Under the pieces are notes generated by a model that did no database searches, was not told the origin of the DNA, and saw only the letters and a program-made list of their open reading frames with translations. A stretch of DNA of 64,000 bases from Durusdinium trenchii (taxonomy: Eukaryota; Sar; Dinophyceae; Suessiales; Symbiodiniaceae). The translations under genes and the position numbers were made by a program. The DNA lies in NCBI GenBank assembly GCA_963970005.1, contig CAXAMN010008446.1:717833-781832 (forward strand), written 5' to 3'. Positions 1-12,134 of the stretch are shown here, in pieces. The number at the start of each line of letters is the position of its first letter. Positions within the stretch are counted from its first letter, which is position 1.

Positions 1-391
1 GTTGATATGTTTGGATTGGGGGTTTTTCGGACTAGCCCCAAAACGCTCAATTGGGGTGGTTTAGGGGTTGAGTCTGGGGGGTTCTGTTCCCAAAACATGC
101 GCGTATATCTGGGTATATATTGGTCTGGGGTTCACTGGGCTGAGATGGCGCATCATCCAACAACCAAATGAGGCTCAAGGAGTGAACATTCCCGGTTGCT
201 TCACTGAAGCCGGCCAAATAGAAAAGGAAACAACTGAAGGTCGTGACCCCCTTGAAGAAACCAGGTCCCTCACTACCGAACAAGTGGCTGTATCATGCTG
301 TAATTATCCAGGTTCCATGAGGTGGTGCACCGCAAGAAAAATGGGCACATGTGGAAACACATGGTGTTCTTTGGTCCAGGGATGATCAAAA

Positions 392-429
392 TGAATGGAT
401 GTAGACGGCCTGAATGGATGTAGACGGCC
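392..429. repeat. 19-bp direct tandem repeat, two copies
   Basis: The unit TGAATGGATGTAGACGGCC occurs twice head to tail with no mismatch. It lies in non-coding sequence. Nothing links it to a gene. Confidence 0.85.
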
Positions 430-2399
430 TGAATTCATTCAAGGACTAACCCTAATGCCGCACAGCACGCCCTAACCCAGCCTGCACCTCCTGCACACCT
501 GCTTGCCCTCCTTGCCTGAGTTCATCACAATCCAACACAGCCAGTCGAAGCATCGACCGTCCCCGCTCCTGGCGATCAGAACCGGCTCGCCTGCTCTGGC
601 CATGGCGCAGCAGCAGCACCTGCCGCCTCAAGCTAGGCGCCTCACCTCACCCGTGTTCGTCGTGATTTGGTGATCAGGACGAAGACGAAGACGAAAAGGT
701 TTAATGTGAAGCCGGTCTCTCTTCAAAATCAAGGGGTTGTGGTTGTGAATGTTTGGCTTTAGTTGATGGGTCAAACCTTGCGGATGAGGTGATCTTAGGA
801 TCCATTGCTTATGGGCAAGACTGGATACGGTGATCATTGCTTCTTGGCAGAAATTCTGGAGCGAAAGGACTGGAATACACAGGTTGGTCAACTTTGGAAA
901 CCACATATGCAGAAATCATGCCCGCCTTCTCCAAACAACAGTGCAATGGGCAGTGGCTTGAAGCAAAGGGATCAATCGCTAGAACAGTGTTGAGCAAGGA
1001 CCCGTCCAAACTATAAACAACATCAACGGTTTTCTATGCGATTCATAAAAGACACCAATTCTTCGTATGCAGTTCAAAAGGAAGGAAGGAATGGTTCCTA
1101 TATAATCCTATATATATTCCTGTGATGGCTTGTAGGGCAAAACTGCAGATGTTTGCCAGGGGTTCGGTTTTTGTGCAGGTATGATTATGGGACGTTCATA
1201 CCTTCATAAGGCTGCTCAACTCTCCCACCATGTCCACTTCTGCGAAAGCCAACTCTGCCGATCACCAGTCACTCGTCTGCTAGGCTTCCTCATGCGTCTC
1301 CCGACTGAGAACCGCACCTGTGCTCATCCCATGGCCAAGATCTGCTACATCCACCCCATAGGGCCGACAAGAGCTGAGTGCAAGCCGAGCTTAAAGCTGA
1401 ATGCCGATCTGGGCGACCCAGAAACACGACGGACGGGGTCAGGTCTTGAATGCCGATCGCGGATCAAGCTACTAATCATACCATATCCCATCCAAAACCC
1501 AGGAAAGTAGGTTGTTTAAACCAAGCAAAGACCCAAAACACCATGTTTCAAAACTCACACCTCATCAAAACCCTAGAGCAATCGATTCAAAACCTGTTCG
1601 AGAATCAGAGCATTTCATTGGATCGTTAAAAACGGCCTTCAATGCAAACTTGGCCAACTCATCCGTGAAGGATCTAAGCCCAATCAATCCCAATCAGAAG
1701 CCTCGAACACCTACAGCACCATGCACACGCTCGGTTTCTCTCTCGCAAGGTTCAGTGCAACCCTTAGTGGCCGACCTAGGCAAGCAAGATTCGTCAGTGG
1801 CAGCTGAGTCTAGGCAGCCGGTCGAGGAGTCAAGGGTCTCCAAAAGAGATGAGTGATGAGCAACTAGGCTTTGCGCCGTGTACTCTGAAGTTGTTATGAT
1901 TTTTCTGGATTACCCCACAATCTCCCACAGTTTCGCTGGTGCCTGATTGTCGTTCTGGCGTCCGTTTGAACAATGGCCCACAAATGGAAGCAAACCAAAC
2001 TTCAAACACAATCTGCAATTTACAAAGTACAAACTATAGAAAATTTATCCTGCCAACCGCAGTGCAAAAGTATTATTCACATGATATTGTCATAAACCCT
2101 GAACTCTGTTCTTGCGAGTCTGTAGTTAATCTATTCTGAGATGGCGCCACTGCAGCCCAGCAAACAAAACAATCAGTGACGTTAGAAATGAGATACCCAC
2201 CGTCTCCAGGCATCCCCAACTCTTCAGTCCACCCACCTGGGCAACGACTTTTGCTGGCATTGGCATTGGGACTGTCGCCCAGCATGGAACTGTACAGGAA
2301 GCATCGTCGCTTCAGGTCCACATTCGTCACTTGGATGCGCAAGCACCCCAAACGCATCCCAAGCATCCCAACGTCAGCTAATTAAAGCCCAGCAGTGAG

Positions 2400-2650
2400 G
2401 CAAACCATGGCCATGACACTCGTCTTCTCTTTGTGTCTGGTGCTGATGCTTCGGCCGTGGCTGCAGATGCTTGCGCTGCCGTAGATGTCCGCGCGTCACT
2501 TGCTCTCGACGCTTGCGCCGCAGGCCCTTGCCCTGCTGCTTGGCTCGGCGCGGGCAGCGGGGGTGCATCCTCCAGGGCTGGCTGGGCCGCCACGGCCGGT
2601 GTGATGGCGAGCCGCTGGGGAGGCGGCTGCTTCCCAATCCTCAGGTTGAG
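2400..2650 (-). CDS. possible Ala/Pro/Gln-rich exon, unknown protein
   Basis: A minus-strand frame stays open through a GC-rich patch. It encodes a low-complexity chain rich in Ala, Pro, Gln and Ser that ends with a basic patch (DTKRRR). The GC content is far above the flanks, which fits an exon. Other frames through the same patch are also open, and no splice pair could be fixed. The low complexity means it could be non-coding. No family recognised. Confidence 0.25.
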
Positions 2651-3984
2651 TGAGGCTTGAGACAATGTTTACTTGCTGAGTTGCCATGCCAGGGCAGCTG
2701 AGCTGCTCTTGTTACGCGCCTCCTAACCTTCTACTACAACCCAACCCAGCCAGTGACTTCCGGAGTGTGACCGGAAGCTTCGTATCTGATTCGGTGACCT
2801 GAGAGCTAAAACATTTGCCTTTCATCCACCAGGCTCATCAAAGATATATCGTATCGAGTCACTTAAGGATGAACACGTTGTAAATCACAACTTGTTCCAA
2901 CACACCAAACAAACGCCAGAGTCTCTGACAACGGCTTCTGTCAAATCGGGTGGTATAAAAACTGGTTCGCTACAAACCTGGCAGCTTTCCGGCTTTCACA
3001 TGGACCAACCCTGCCAACTCCTGTCATCAGCTCCCAAGGCGCAATCGACGTGTAACCGGCGGAGCCTGGAAGTGACATGAAGCCACATGGTTTGATGGGT
3101 TTGGTTTCGGGCCGCTCGGAACGTATGGCTTGTCCCTTTCATCATGGACAGCGAGCAGCCTAAACTACCAGTCCGACGAATGAATTTGAGGTCTTGCATA
3201 GTCTTGCTGTTGATCACCCAAGGCTTTCCTTCCATAAGAGTGAACCAAACAAACACTTGATCTACAGTAGCCGGCTCCCTCCCACATGTGCACGATCGAG
3301 TCTCCAGGTCCGTGGGACTGTGACATTGGCTTTGGGGCTGCTCGCCCGGTTGTTTGGATTTCGCCTGGTCCTTTGATCTGGCTAGTCCATCTTGCCCCAG
3401 AAAACGTATGTGCCATATATGGCCATATATATATAATATATAAACAAAATTCACCATGGCATCATTCTGTCCAAGCACGGCTTGCAGTGGAGACGAGGGT
3501 TGCTTCCAAGTCAACCGAGTCAAGGACGCTTCGATCGTCCAGCTCTCCTGCAGGGCTTCGATGAACGCCACGAGCTGCAGCGACGCATCAGTCGAGGCTG
3601 CGCAACGGCGACGGGCCAACCTCACCCCACAACGCCGGGTGTGCGCAAAGGAAAACAACCAGCAGAGGTTGAAGAACCCTATATGGACCATCCTATAGGT
3701 ACCCCAGTAGGGTCCTATAAGGTCACTGAACCTCTCTTGCTAAAACTACCCTGACTCGAGACTTTGGCTTCTCTGAACTGAGAGACTGCATTACAAACAG
3801 GCCACCTGGTCTATCCAATGGGACTGCTTGCTGCTGTCGATACATGTCGTAACCAATGCCCGGCAAAAACTGATTCAAAAAAAGGAAGTGTCACGTATAA
3901 TCTCTGAAGGCCTAGACTGCTGGAGGGCCACACCGGCTGACACCCACCATCAAACACGCTGAGTTGCAGCTCTTCTTTCTGCCG

Positions 3985-4076
3985 CTTCTGCTCCGGGGAG
4001 ACAGCAGCCTTCCCCGACGTCCTCGTGGCCCTTCTGCTCCGGGGAGACAGCAGCCTTCCCCGACGTCCTCGTGGCC
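3985..4076. repeat. 46-bp perfect tandem duplication
   Basis: The 46-base unit beginning CTTCTGCTCCGGGGAGACAG is repeated twice in a row without mismatch (3985-4030 and 4031-4076). The unit is GC-rich and 46 is not a multiple of three, so it would shift any reading frame that crosses it. Confidence 0.9.
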
Positions 4077-4756
4077 GCGCGAAGCCTGCGAGCAACCGGC
4101 GTTTGACCCAAGGGATCCCAAAGGATTGACCTTTAGAGTTGGCCAAAACCCTGCAAAGGTCTTGACAGAGATGTGGGAGTGGGTCGGTGGTCCAAAACCG
4201 CCATTTCACCCATGCCCAGACACAGACATTGATGAAACGTTTGTTGATTCCCCATTGAGCAACTTGGGTCTGATTTCTTCCATCGCATAAATAGTCCCCG
4301 GGCCCTCTTTTTTGTGATTCCGCCCATGCTTCTTCATCGCTGGTGCGCATCCGCTACGTGGACAAAATAGCGGACATGCCATATTTCCTTGCAAAGCCCT
4401 AACAGACATGTTTTCCAACACCATTTGACATCTATAGAATACACATCGAAGGATACCAACATTTTGCTGATCATAATCCCAACCGGTTTGGGCCCTATCT
4501 CGGCCCAACGCTCGCCCGTTTTCGGGCACCTCTGGCCAAAGTCGATGGCCGTGTCGATGTCACACGTCTTGGCGGTGACTTTCCGGACGCCACATCCTCA
4601 CCCAGGACATCCCAGGACTTCGGGTTCTGGGATTGGTGGGGTTCTGGGGATCCAGGATGAGAACGCTGGAGTGGAGTGTAATAGCACTGCAGTGTACTGC
4701 CTGAACGTTCACCTTACAGGATGACACATGAAATGAAATGCAATCAGTTCATCCCC

Positions 4757-4850
4757 ATTGAATCATTGTGGCGGTTGTCATGAGGATACAAAACCTGCCC
4801 CATCCTTATTGATTCATCGTGGCCGGTGTCATGAGGATACAAAACCCGCC
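4757..4850. repeat. diverged direct repeat, about 43 bp, two copies
   Basis: Two copies (4757-4799 and 4808-4850) share the core TGTCATGAGGATACAAAACC and similar flanks (ATTGAATCATTGTGGC versus ATTGATTCATCGTGGC). They are separated by eight bases. No coding role seen. Confidence 0.75.
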
Positions 4851-4871
4851 ACCTCACATATCATGACTCAC

Positions 4872-5074
4872 TGTGTTTTCGGGTCCTGCTTCGGCAGTGA
4901 AGAACAAGAGCGCCGACGACCGTCCAAAGACCTTCCAGGCTTCTTCCGGAACAGCGCCGTCGCCACGAGCCTCTCGCCGCGCTGCTCCGGCCGCACCCTT
5001 GAGAAGCATCAGTTCCGATCGAACTTCCAGCACTTCATCCAGGTCCTGGCTCTCCTCTGTCTCCAAGATCAAAC
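4872..5074 (-). CDS. probable internal exon, unknown acidic/alanine-rich protein
   Basis: The minus-strand frame begins after CTCTCAAG and ends at a good donor, GTGAGT (4866-4871). It reads GLILETEESQDLDEVLEVR and then an Ala/Arg-rich helix-like segment (LLKGAAGAARREARGDGAVP) ending FFTAEAGPENT. Codon third positions are G/C-rich, unlike the flanks. The composition suggests an amphipathic helix. I do not recognise the family. Exons of other genes nearby are also on the minus strand. Confidence 0.5.
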
Positions 5075-5099
5075 CTTGAGAGGACCTAAGAGATCCAAA

Positions 5100-7290
5100 T
5101 TTGCTCAAGGAACGGGCTTGGAACATCTTGGAATGGAACGGATGTTGAGCAGCCACCGGAACGTCACACAGAATACAAGATGAATTGCATACAGCACGCC
5201 TGAGAAAACACCTCTTGAAATCTATACTCTCCACGTGGGATCTGCTTGCGCAATTGGACTTTCTGCGCAGGGCCTCACTCTGTGCCATGGTTGTGGGGTC
5301 AGACGTCATAGATGTCAGCCTACCGGATTTTGGTGTGCTTCATGACCCACACCCAGCCCCTTCGGTGTATCTAAATCTGAGAACCGAATCACGAGGAACC
5401 ATGAACTGACCGAATCACGCAGCCCAAAGCAACTCAAGAACCTCTGATACATGGTGTTTCCTGCATCTTCATGCATCTTTCAGTTCGAAGGCCCTCTGCG
5501 GATCATTATGGAATTTGAGCCTGCCATATTGGAACAACCCTTTTTTGGCAATAAGGTTAGGGCGGGCAAAGTGAACTGTGCCCAGGAACATTCGCAAGTG
5601 ATATCGGATCTGGCCGTGCTTCACCTTCCGCATAATGCCGCGGATGGTGGCCTGACGGGAAGGGCGAGCGTGGAAAGGAGAGGAGGCGACGTAGAGGCAC
5701 CATGGAGCCCGCTCACTCACTGATCCTCTCTGTTCCGATGCCAATTGGTCAACGCCACTGCTACAAACCTGTGCACCCGTGTGGTGTTCCAGGTTTGTGA
5801 TCCTCGAAAGGATTCGAAAGGTAAATGCAACATTTAGTTGACCTGCAAAGGGTGCTTGCAGCCTAGTGTGAACTTGTGAAATACTGTGAGCATGGTTGTT
5901 TAGGTGGCAGACGTTGTTCTCACCGGATTTTGTGCATGGGTTCGTGCATTCTATTTCGGAAGTCGGGTGATGGGTTTCGCGGGGTTTCGTGTTGGTTGAC
6001 GGAAGAGTGGTCGAACTACTGAACTACTTGGTCAATCCACTCGAAACCGAAGGGCCGCCAAACAAAAAAAACATCAGCAAACACTTCTTCAACTCACCCG
6101 CTTGTAGCACGAAAATCATCAAGAACCTGCATGATCATCCATCCGACTATCGATAACCTGACTCCCCCCTTCATCCTTCATAAATCGTCCAAACGCACGT
6201 GTCCCCACACCCTCGCCCATCCGAAGACATCAAGCCACTGTCGGTGCATCGGCTGCGCGCTCATCATCGCCTAGAGCCGCCACTGCTCGCTTTCGGCCAC
6301 GGGCACTGGCAGCTGTGCCCAGCAGCTGCGCCTTCAAAGCCCGCAGCGTCCCAGCACTTTCCCTCCGGAGCCGCGCCTGCAAGATGGAACGCCCCAGAAC
6401 TGGAGCTCTGACAGGTCAGTGCGCAAACGATTTCATTCAATGTTTCTAGTTTTTTGTGGAAGTGAGCGTGACACAAACAAAAGAATGGGTCCGTCATGGT
6501 CCGTCCAATGGTAGAACTTCACGAAGCTAATTTTAAGCGTCATTGGAGACCGTACGTGGTCAAACCCGTTCCCAAGACACGCCTTCCATTCGTCCTTGGC
6601 GACATCGTTCAAGATCCTTCTGAGGACCATTGCTCGCCTTGGGACTGTCCCATCGTTACTTTGCTAGGGTGTGTGTGTGGGTGAGAGCTCCGGGGCGAGT
6701 TTACCCTGAAAGGTTCAAGTGTCCTAATAAGGAATCACAAACACGGCTTGGGCGTTGATGGATGGTAGTCGACGGTCGGCATCTATCTCCAACCTCTCAA
6801 CACGCTGATTGCAACAACTACATCTACACCTCTTCTAATATACCTAGGCTTCTCTAGCCACAAACATAGAGCAAACATCGCAGTTGGTCAAACACAACCA
6901 AACACCCACAACTTCCTTCAACTTTGAAACCGGTCCATGCAAGAGAAACATGTCCAAAATGGTGAAACTGAAAGAGCTGAACTCCCAACACTCCAAACCA
7001 ATTCCACCGAGACTCATGTAAACACTACGCATCACCCCTCTTTAAAGCAATGTCGCAATCCAGGCAAAACTTCTGTTCTCACATGTTCTCACTATGTCAC
7101 TATTGAGAGGTGGGTTCGGTTGAAGTAGCAGGAAACCAAGCAAAAACTGTACCAGAATGGGGCAAAACATGCGGCCGTGGGGTTCCACCTCAAACTCGGC
7201 ACTCTTGGATCGGTGTCGGCGATTCTGAGTGCCGAACATGTTGTGCCCCGCCCCCTTTCGCAAAGAACAAACCATCTTCTTGAGGAGCAT
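5100..7290. other. stretch without a defensible gene
   Basis: Apart from a GC-rich patch at about 6230-6420, with an open minus-strand frame rich in Ala, Arg and Leu, I see no exon with usable splice sites, no RNA gene and no repeat of note. The patch could be an exon. Confidence 0.4.
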
Positions 7291-7300
7291 TTGGTCTGCT

Positions 7301-7443
7301 TCAAAGTCCGAAGTGAATGGCCTGAAACAATGCTTGGTCGAGTTGCTCGCCTTCCAGAGCGCCAAAGGTGTTTGCATTTGGCGCGAGCCGCTCCAGGATG
7401 CGGTCGTGGGCATCGGTGAGCTCTATGAAGGTGGCCTTGCTTC
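7301..7443 (-). CDS. J-domain protein, terminal exon (J-domain helices III-IV and C-terminus)
   Basis: The exon starts after an acceptor CCAG and opens with GA, completing a Gly codon from the upstream exon. It reads GSKATFIELTDAHDRILERL and then about 27 residues to a TGA stop at 7301-7303. The Phe-x-x-Leu/Ile-x-x-Ala-x-x-x-Leu spacing matches helix III of a J-domain (consensus skxaFxxixxAyxxL), directly after the HPD loop encoded by the previous exon. The J-domain is therefore C-terminal in this protein. J-domain proteins recruit Hsp70 and stimulate its ATPase. Identification depends on joining the exons by hand. Alternative: a further exon follows, using the CAG/GCC at about 7313. Confidence 0.7.
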
Positions 7444-7958
7444 CTGGCTCCGGAACCCAGTGGGTGGTTGGACCACCCACTGAGATCTACACCGTTTATG
7501 AGCCTGCGGTTGTGCGACCAACTGTTCCACCATATTCCGATGATTTTTCCACCTGGGTGATGTACACCGCGATGTTTACCGTTGGCCACGCAACCGTTTC
7601 CATGAGCAAAGCTCTTGAAACTTGGCAACACACACACACATCAAATGCTCACACTGATTAACAAATGTGTAAAACAGCTTGGTTCAAAACATGCTGAACA
7701 CCGCTTCTAATTCACCCCGCATGAAGGATGCCAAGCCTGTGTTTTTGGAACACCTCAAGCCAGTGACACGCCCTCGACACACACAACCAACATTATGCCA
7801 AACAATATGCCCAATTAGATCTAGCTCGGCACTCGGCACCCTAGTTAAAGAGCCTTAATGGACAACTGTGAGGGGGTGCAGAACCTTTGGCAACCCTTCT
7901 GGTGTTTTTCCCACGTCCTTCTCCGCTTTCCCCCGTTCCTCTGCCCAACTCGAGCCTC

Positions 7959-8005
7959 CCGCTTTGTCGGGGTGGACCATGAGTGCTCTAGTTCGGTAAG
8001 CTCTC
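7959..8005 (-). CDS. J-domain protein, middle exon (helix II and HPD loop)
   Basis: A 47-nt exon encoding RAYRTRALMVHPDKAG. This is the end of J-domain helix II and the invariant His-Pro-Asp loop, the element that activates Hsp70. The acceptor is CCAAG followed by G. The donor is GA (CGG|GAGGCT), which fits dinoflagellate splicing and is required to keep the frame into the exon at 7443. The flanking introns would be 500 and 515 nt. A GT donor reading would break the J-domain. Confidence 0.72.
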
Positions 8006-8117
8006 CTTGGTGGCAGTGGGCCGCCAGTTGGGGTACAAATGGGTACAGTATAGATCTGGTCTGATGCAGGTCGAGAATGCGCGAACATGGCGCAATCCAG
8101 GATTTGCCCCGTCTCTT

Positions 8118-8162
8118 TTTCCTCCCTCTCCCTCCCTCCCTCCCTCCCTCCCTCCCTCTCTC
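8118..8162. repeat. CCCT microsatellite within the J-domain gene intron
   Basis: A run of CCCT/CCTC units lies inside the intron between the 8506 and 8005 exons. It forms a pyrimidine tract on the plus strand (purine on the transcribed strand), so it does not serve as the acceptor tract of the minus-strand intron. Confidence 0.8.
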
Positions 8163-8505
8163 TATGTGTGTCTCGCTCTCTTTCATGTTCTGTCTTCATG
8201 TGATGTCGACCAATGAGAGGATCTGGGATTGAGGCCCCTCACCAAGTTACATTGAAAGCCATGGACCATTGCAGGTTGCACACCCCATTGCGAACAGTTG
8301 CTTAACCACTTAACCTACCGCAAAGACTTTTTGGAACGGATGCCTGTGCTTCTCAACAAACTTGCATTTCTTTGTCAAAGGCTTGCAGCTGCAGTTGATA
8401 TATTATTAGTCCGGATCCCGTGAAGAAGAAAACCTCCAATGTCTGCACTTTCCATGCCCTTCATTCCTCCATGCCCCTCCTCCCAGATGTCTTTCTCGAA
8501 GCATC

Positions 8506-8689
8506 TTCACCTCCGGCACGCTGGCTTCGTGCGACAGGCCCAAGAGCGCCAGGTCCTTGGCATGGCTACTCGGCACCGGTCTGCCCACTGGTGCAGCCGG
8601 CGGCGCAGCCGGCGGTGTAGCCGCGGCGCCGGTTGCGACCTTTGCCCCACAGCTGGGGCAAGCCACCGCTTGGTCGCCTGGGACGGTCG
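8506..8689 (-). CDS. J-domain protein, upstream exon (CPSC motif, Ala/Pro linker, J-domain helix I)
   Basis: The exon follows an acceptor GGTCCCAG. It encodes VPGDQAVACPSCGAKVATG, where CPSC could be half of a zinc ribbon, then an Ala/Pro linker, then KDLALLGLSHEASVPEVK, the start of a J-domain (consensus D-x-Y-x-x-L-G-x-x-x-x-A-x-x-x-x-I-K). The usual Tyr of helix I is Leu/Ala here. The exon ends phase 2 at a GA donor (GTGAA|GATGCT), so that AA plus G makes the Lys just before RAYR in the next exon. The N-terminal part of the protein must lie further upstream and is not identified. Confidence 0.68.
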
Positions 8690-10725
8690 CTGGGACCAAA
8701 TGTGAGGAGCATTGGTCTCAGATCTTTTTCACAAAAAGGTGAATGGACCTGAATGGAGATGAATGGAATCTGTCCTGATCAGATCTGATCAGCAGGGGAC
8801 AACTTGAGGAAAAACATCCCTTGTACCAACATGGGGACCCTGCTCCCACCTTAGGAGGAGGATGGTCATGGTCAACGAGACCTACAAGTCCTACAGCACT
8901 TCCTACAGCATAAAGTGATGATAAGACAATGAGTTGTCAGAGTTTAGCCGGTTTAGGACCATCACACTCTTGTCATATACCGAACTACAGCTACACCTCC
9001 CATTGGATCCGCAATTGTTCGAAGAGTTCAGGTGAAATGGAGTTCCAAATTTCTGAGCACTCTACCTGTACAGCCTGGGAGTGCAAACTCATTTTATACA
9101 TAACGCCAATGCCCCCCCACAGCCGATTCTCCACGGTCCGTGTCTTTCCTTCACTTCAATCCGTGCTTTTGCATTGAGTTGGATGGTGCAAAGGGAACAA
9201 AACAACTCTTGTGGGCCGCTCATGTGTCAACCCCCAAGACGGGACACGACACGGCATTTTCTTGAAACAACCCGTTGTGATGTCATGAATCCACCCATGG
9301 ATCTTTTGAGCGCGCTCCTCGCATTCCGGACGAACAGCCGAAGCCTATGCTCGTGTAGTGGTCCCCAAATAGAAAGTGGCACGGTGTCCAATACATGTTG
9401 ACAGGGATGTGTGCTTTTCTATCTATTTGGGGGTCTATGTGTTTGAACAGAGTCCAGGGGCGCTTTTTGCACCTTCTTCCGGCGACCTCCTTCGTCTCGG
9501 GAGACAACGTGGCACCGGTGCCACTGGCACTAGTTTCTGCAAGTCGCGAGTTCAACTCACAAAATCCCTCACAATAGCAGGCCCCTGGCTGATTCATTGA
9601 AAGTGGGTATTGTCGGATGCGGGCACTGAGAGGCTGCTTCGTCCAGCAATCCACCACCACCAATATTATTCTTCCAAAGTGCCTCTGGGAAGTTTGCTAT
9701 CTGAGATATTTTGCAGGGCTTGGAATTGAGGTCATTTTTGGCGCTACCTTCTTTCTGCTGAAACGAACCCATATCGAAAGTGTACGCAGCATGCAGAATC
9801 TCACAGATTCACCCACGAACAACTGCAATCGAGGGAAAAACTCCCGCACCAGCTTCGAAAAGGACAAACCCCGGCTTTCGTGCATGCCGGTTCGCAACAG
9901 ATTCACCCACACACCTGCTCTCAGAGTTTCTGACCTGCGCACGTTCTGCGGATCTGGCGGCTTGGGGGAGCTCGGTTTCCGAGAGGACATGAGAAACTGT
10001 GTGACTAGCCATGACTGACCTAATTACCAGACGGTGTCATCCATGTCACATCAACGAATTCATCAAACTCCGGTCGCGTGTGGATTCGGCATCCGCATGC
10101 ATGAAGGTGGCTCTCAATAAGGCATTGTCCAACTTCGGTACCCTTTGGCATCCTTTGGCCCGCCCCTCGCTCGGCACCGAACCCAAACATACTGGTGACG
10201 GGCCCCTTTTTCTTTCGCCCAGTCCGCAGGACGTGATGTGTCGGGCAGGAGCTGTGACGAAGATGGCAGGCGGCCAAACTCTAGATTCAAGGCCCGAGAA
10301 CTTGTGCCATTCAAGCCCTGAATTCAAAACTTAACAACAGAATCTACCCATCCAGGATCCCGACCCTCAAAAACAAGGTTTTGTGATGTTTTGAGGGTAT
10401 TTTTTTGGTTATAGAGGCTTCGACCCCTATGGAGGGTCCAACAAGGATCCGTATGGGGTAGAACATATCTAGACCATCTAGATCTTCATGATACCAGCTC
10501 CCAAGCCTCTTCGGACTTGGTGCTGGGCAAGTCCTGCGCCTTCATTCAACGTTGTTTTGGCGCAAAACGCTGTGCAAGCGCCCCCCAATAAAACAGAAGT
10601 GGCTTGGATTCCAGTGCGAGTGTGTGCAAAAGGCATAGTTTTTTTGGGGCACACACTTAGCTGGCAGCTCTGACGAAGCCCAGTAGCCCTTCATCTCACC
10701 AAGACCGCAGCCTATGCGAGCTCAC

Positions 10726-10834
10726 AATCTGGGTCAAAATACTGCGCCAAGGTGTCATAAGTGTAAGGGGTTCGACTGGGATGGACATAGTACATGATCT
10801 CCTCACGAGGGCTTTTGCGACCGGTCACGACGTC
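10726..10834 (-). CDS. probable internal exon, unknown protein
   Basis: The exon lies between an acceptor (GAATTGAAG) and a clear donor GTGAGC (10720-10725). It is 109 nt, open in one frame, reading DVVTGRKSPREEIMYYVHPS and then about 16 more residues rich in Tyr, Thr and Asp. Composition and codon use resemble its neighbours on the same strand. I do not recognise it. It may belong to the same transcript as the exons at 11.5-13.2 kb. Confidence 0.5.
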
Positions 10835-11393
10835 CTTCAATTCTTCAAGAAGAAAACCACTCGTTGACCTCATCAAGCGACCGCCGGTGACCAAACCGAC
10901 GATCGCCGGTGACGAACCCCCCCCCCTGGCCGGGGACGCGAGAACCCGGGACCCGCGACGGGACTCTCCAGGGACGATCCATGAACCCTGACCGACCCGG
11001 ACCAGGCGGGAGGACGGCGGGTATCAAGAACAGCCAGTCCAGCAGGGAGGACTGGACTGGACGATCCAACGTCGACTCCGGAGACTTCAAGAAAGGACGC
11101 TGGGTCATGGTCCTGCTATGTTGGGGCCTGTGTTGTTTTTGTTGAGGGAGTTTTGGGGGGGGGGGTCGGGGTCCTTTGTTCCTATGTGTTTAGAAGTGAT
11201 GAAGAAATGAGGATGCCCAGGTGGTTTTGTCCCGTGCCGAACTCGATTTCCTCAAGCCTTGCAGTTCCAGCCTTGCCGTCCCTCGTCCCTCACACTCACA
11301 CGCTTTCGTGCGGAGTCCGGATGGATGGGTTTTCATCACCCAAGATACCCAAGGGGAGACTGAAATCTGTTGGAAAATGCCAAAATGCCTTGA

Positions 11394-11530
11394 GGTTTGC
11401 CCAGTCCCTTGAGGTTTGCCCAGTCCCTTGAGGTTTGCCCAGTCCCTTGAGGTNNNNNNNNNNCCTTGAGGTTTGCCCAGTCCCTTGAGGTTTGCCCAGT
11501 CCCTTGAGGTGTGCTCAGTCCCTTCTTGAG
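11394..11530. repeat. 19-bp minisatellite interrupted by a gap
   Basis: At least six copies of CCCTTGAGGTTTGCCCAGT stand in tandem on both sides of a ten-N gap, with degenerate units at the right edge. The gap probably hides collapsed copies. The array lies just downstream (minus sense) of a probable exon donor at 11533-11538, so it is likely intronic. Confidence 0.9.
11454..11463. other. assembly gap (10 N)
   Basis: Ten N inside the 19-bp minisatellite. The true length is unknown. Confidence 0.99.
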
Positions 11531-11538
11531 GTTTGCAC

Positions 11539-11617
11539 CTCCATCCTCGACCTTCATCAAAGCGAAGACAAAACTCGGACTGTTCATGGTTCCCGTGGTA
11601 ATCACGCCAAGCCAATT
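11539..11617 (-). CDS. probable internal exon, unknown protein
   Basis: The acceptor TGCCAAG precedes NWLGVITTGTMNSPSFVFAL and MKVEDG. The exon ends phase 1 before a GTGCAA donor. It is short (79 nt) but has a hydrophobic, protein-like sequence and lies among other minus-strand exons. No family recognised. Confidence 0.42.
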
Positions 11618-12134
11618 CTTGGCAGGTTCTTGAACAGCGGGCCAAAGAGAGACTGCTTCAGATCGCTTCAGTGGTGTTTATAGTGTTTTTTGTCAGCCAT
11701 TGTGAGCCAAATCAGTGAGACTTCACGTCCTGGTTCGTGTAGCCGCCGTTCTGTCGACCACTGCAATCCTCATCCTCAGGGCATGAGCTGTTGAAGAGGT
11801 CGATGAAGGGAAAGCCCGAGTTCACCACCTGAGTGGATCACAGAAAGTGGATCACATCACAGGGAACATCCGCGGATATTTGTAGTTTCTGTTGAAGCAT
11901 TCGGCTGGTGTACTCCCCACAAGCCAGCCTCCTGCACAGCAATCAATCAGGCAGTCGAAGGTGAGTATAAGCTCATCTACTGGGTCACCTAACCACCAAA
12001 GAAAACAAAAAGGCATGCACCTGACAGCACCTGACATCAAATTTGGTCAGTCTGTTGCAGCAACATGTCCGAAAGGCGTGTTGGGGACCAAAAATGACCA
12101 AAAGACACGTCAACGTCGACATGTTTTGTTTGCT

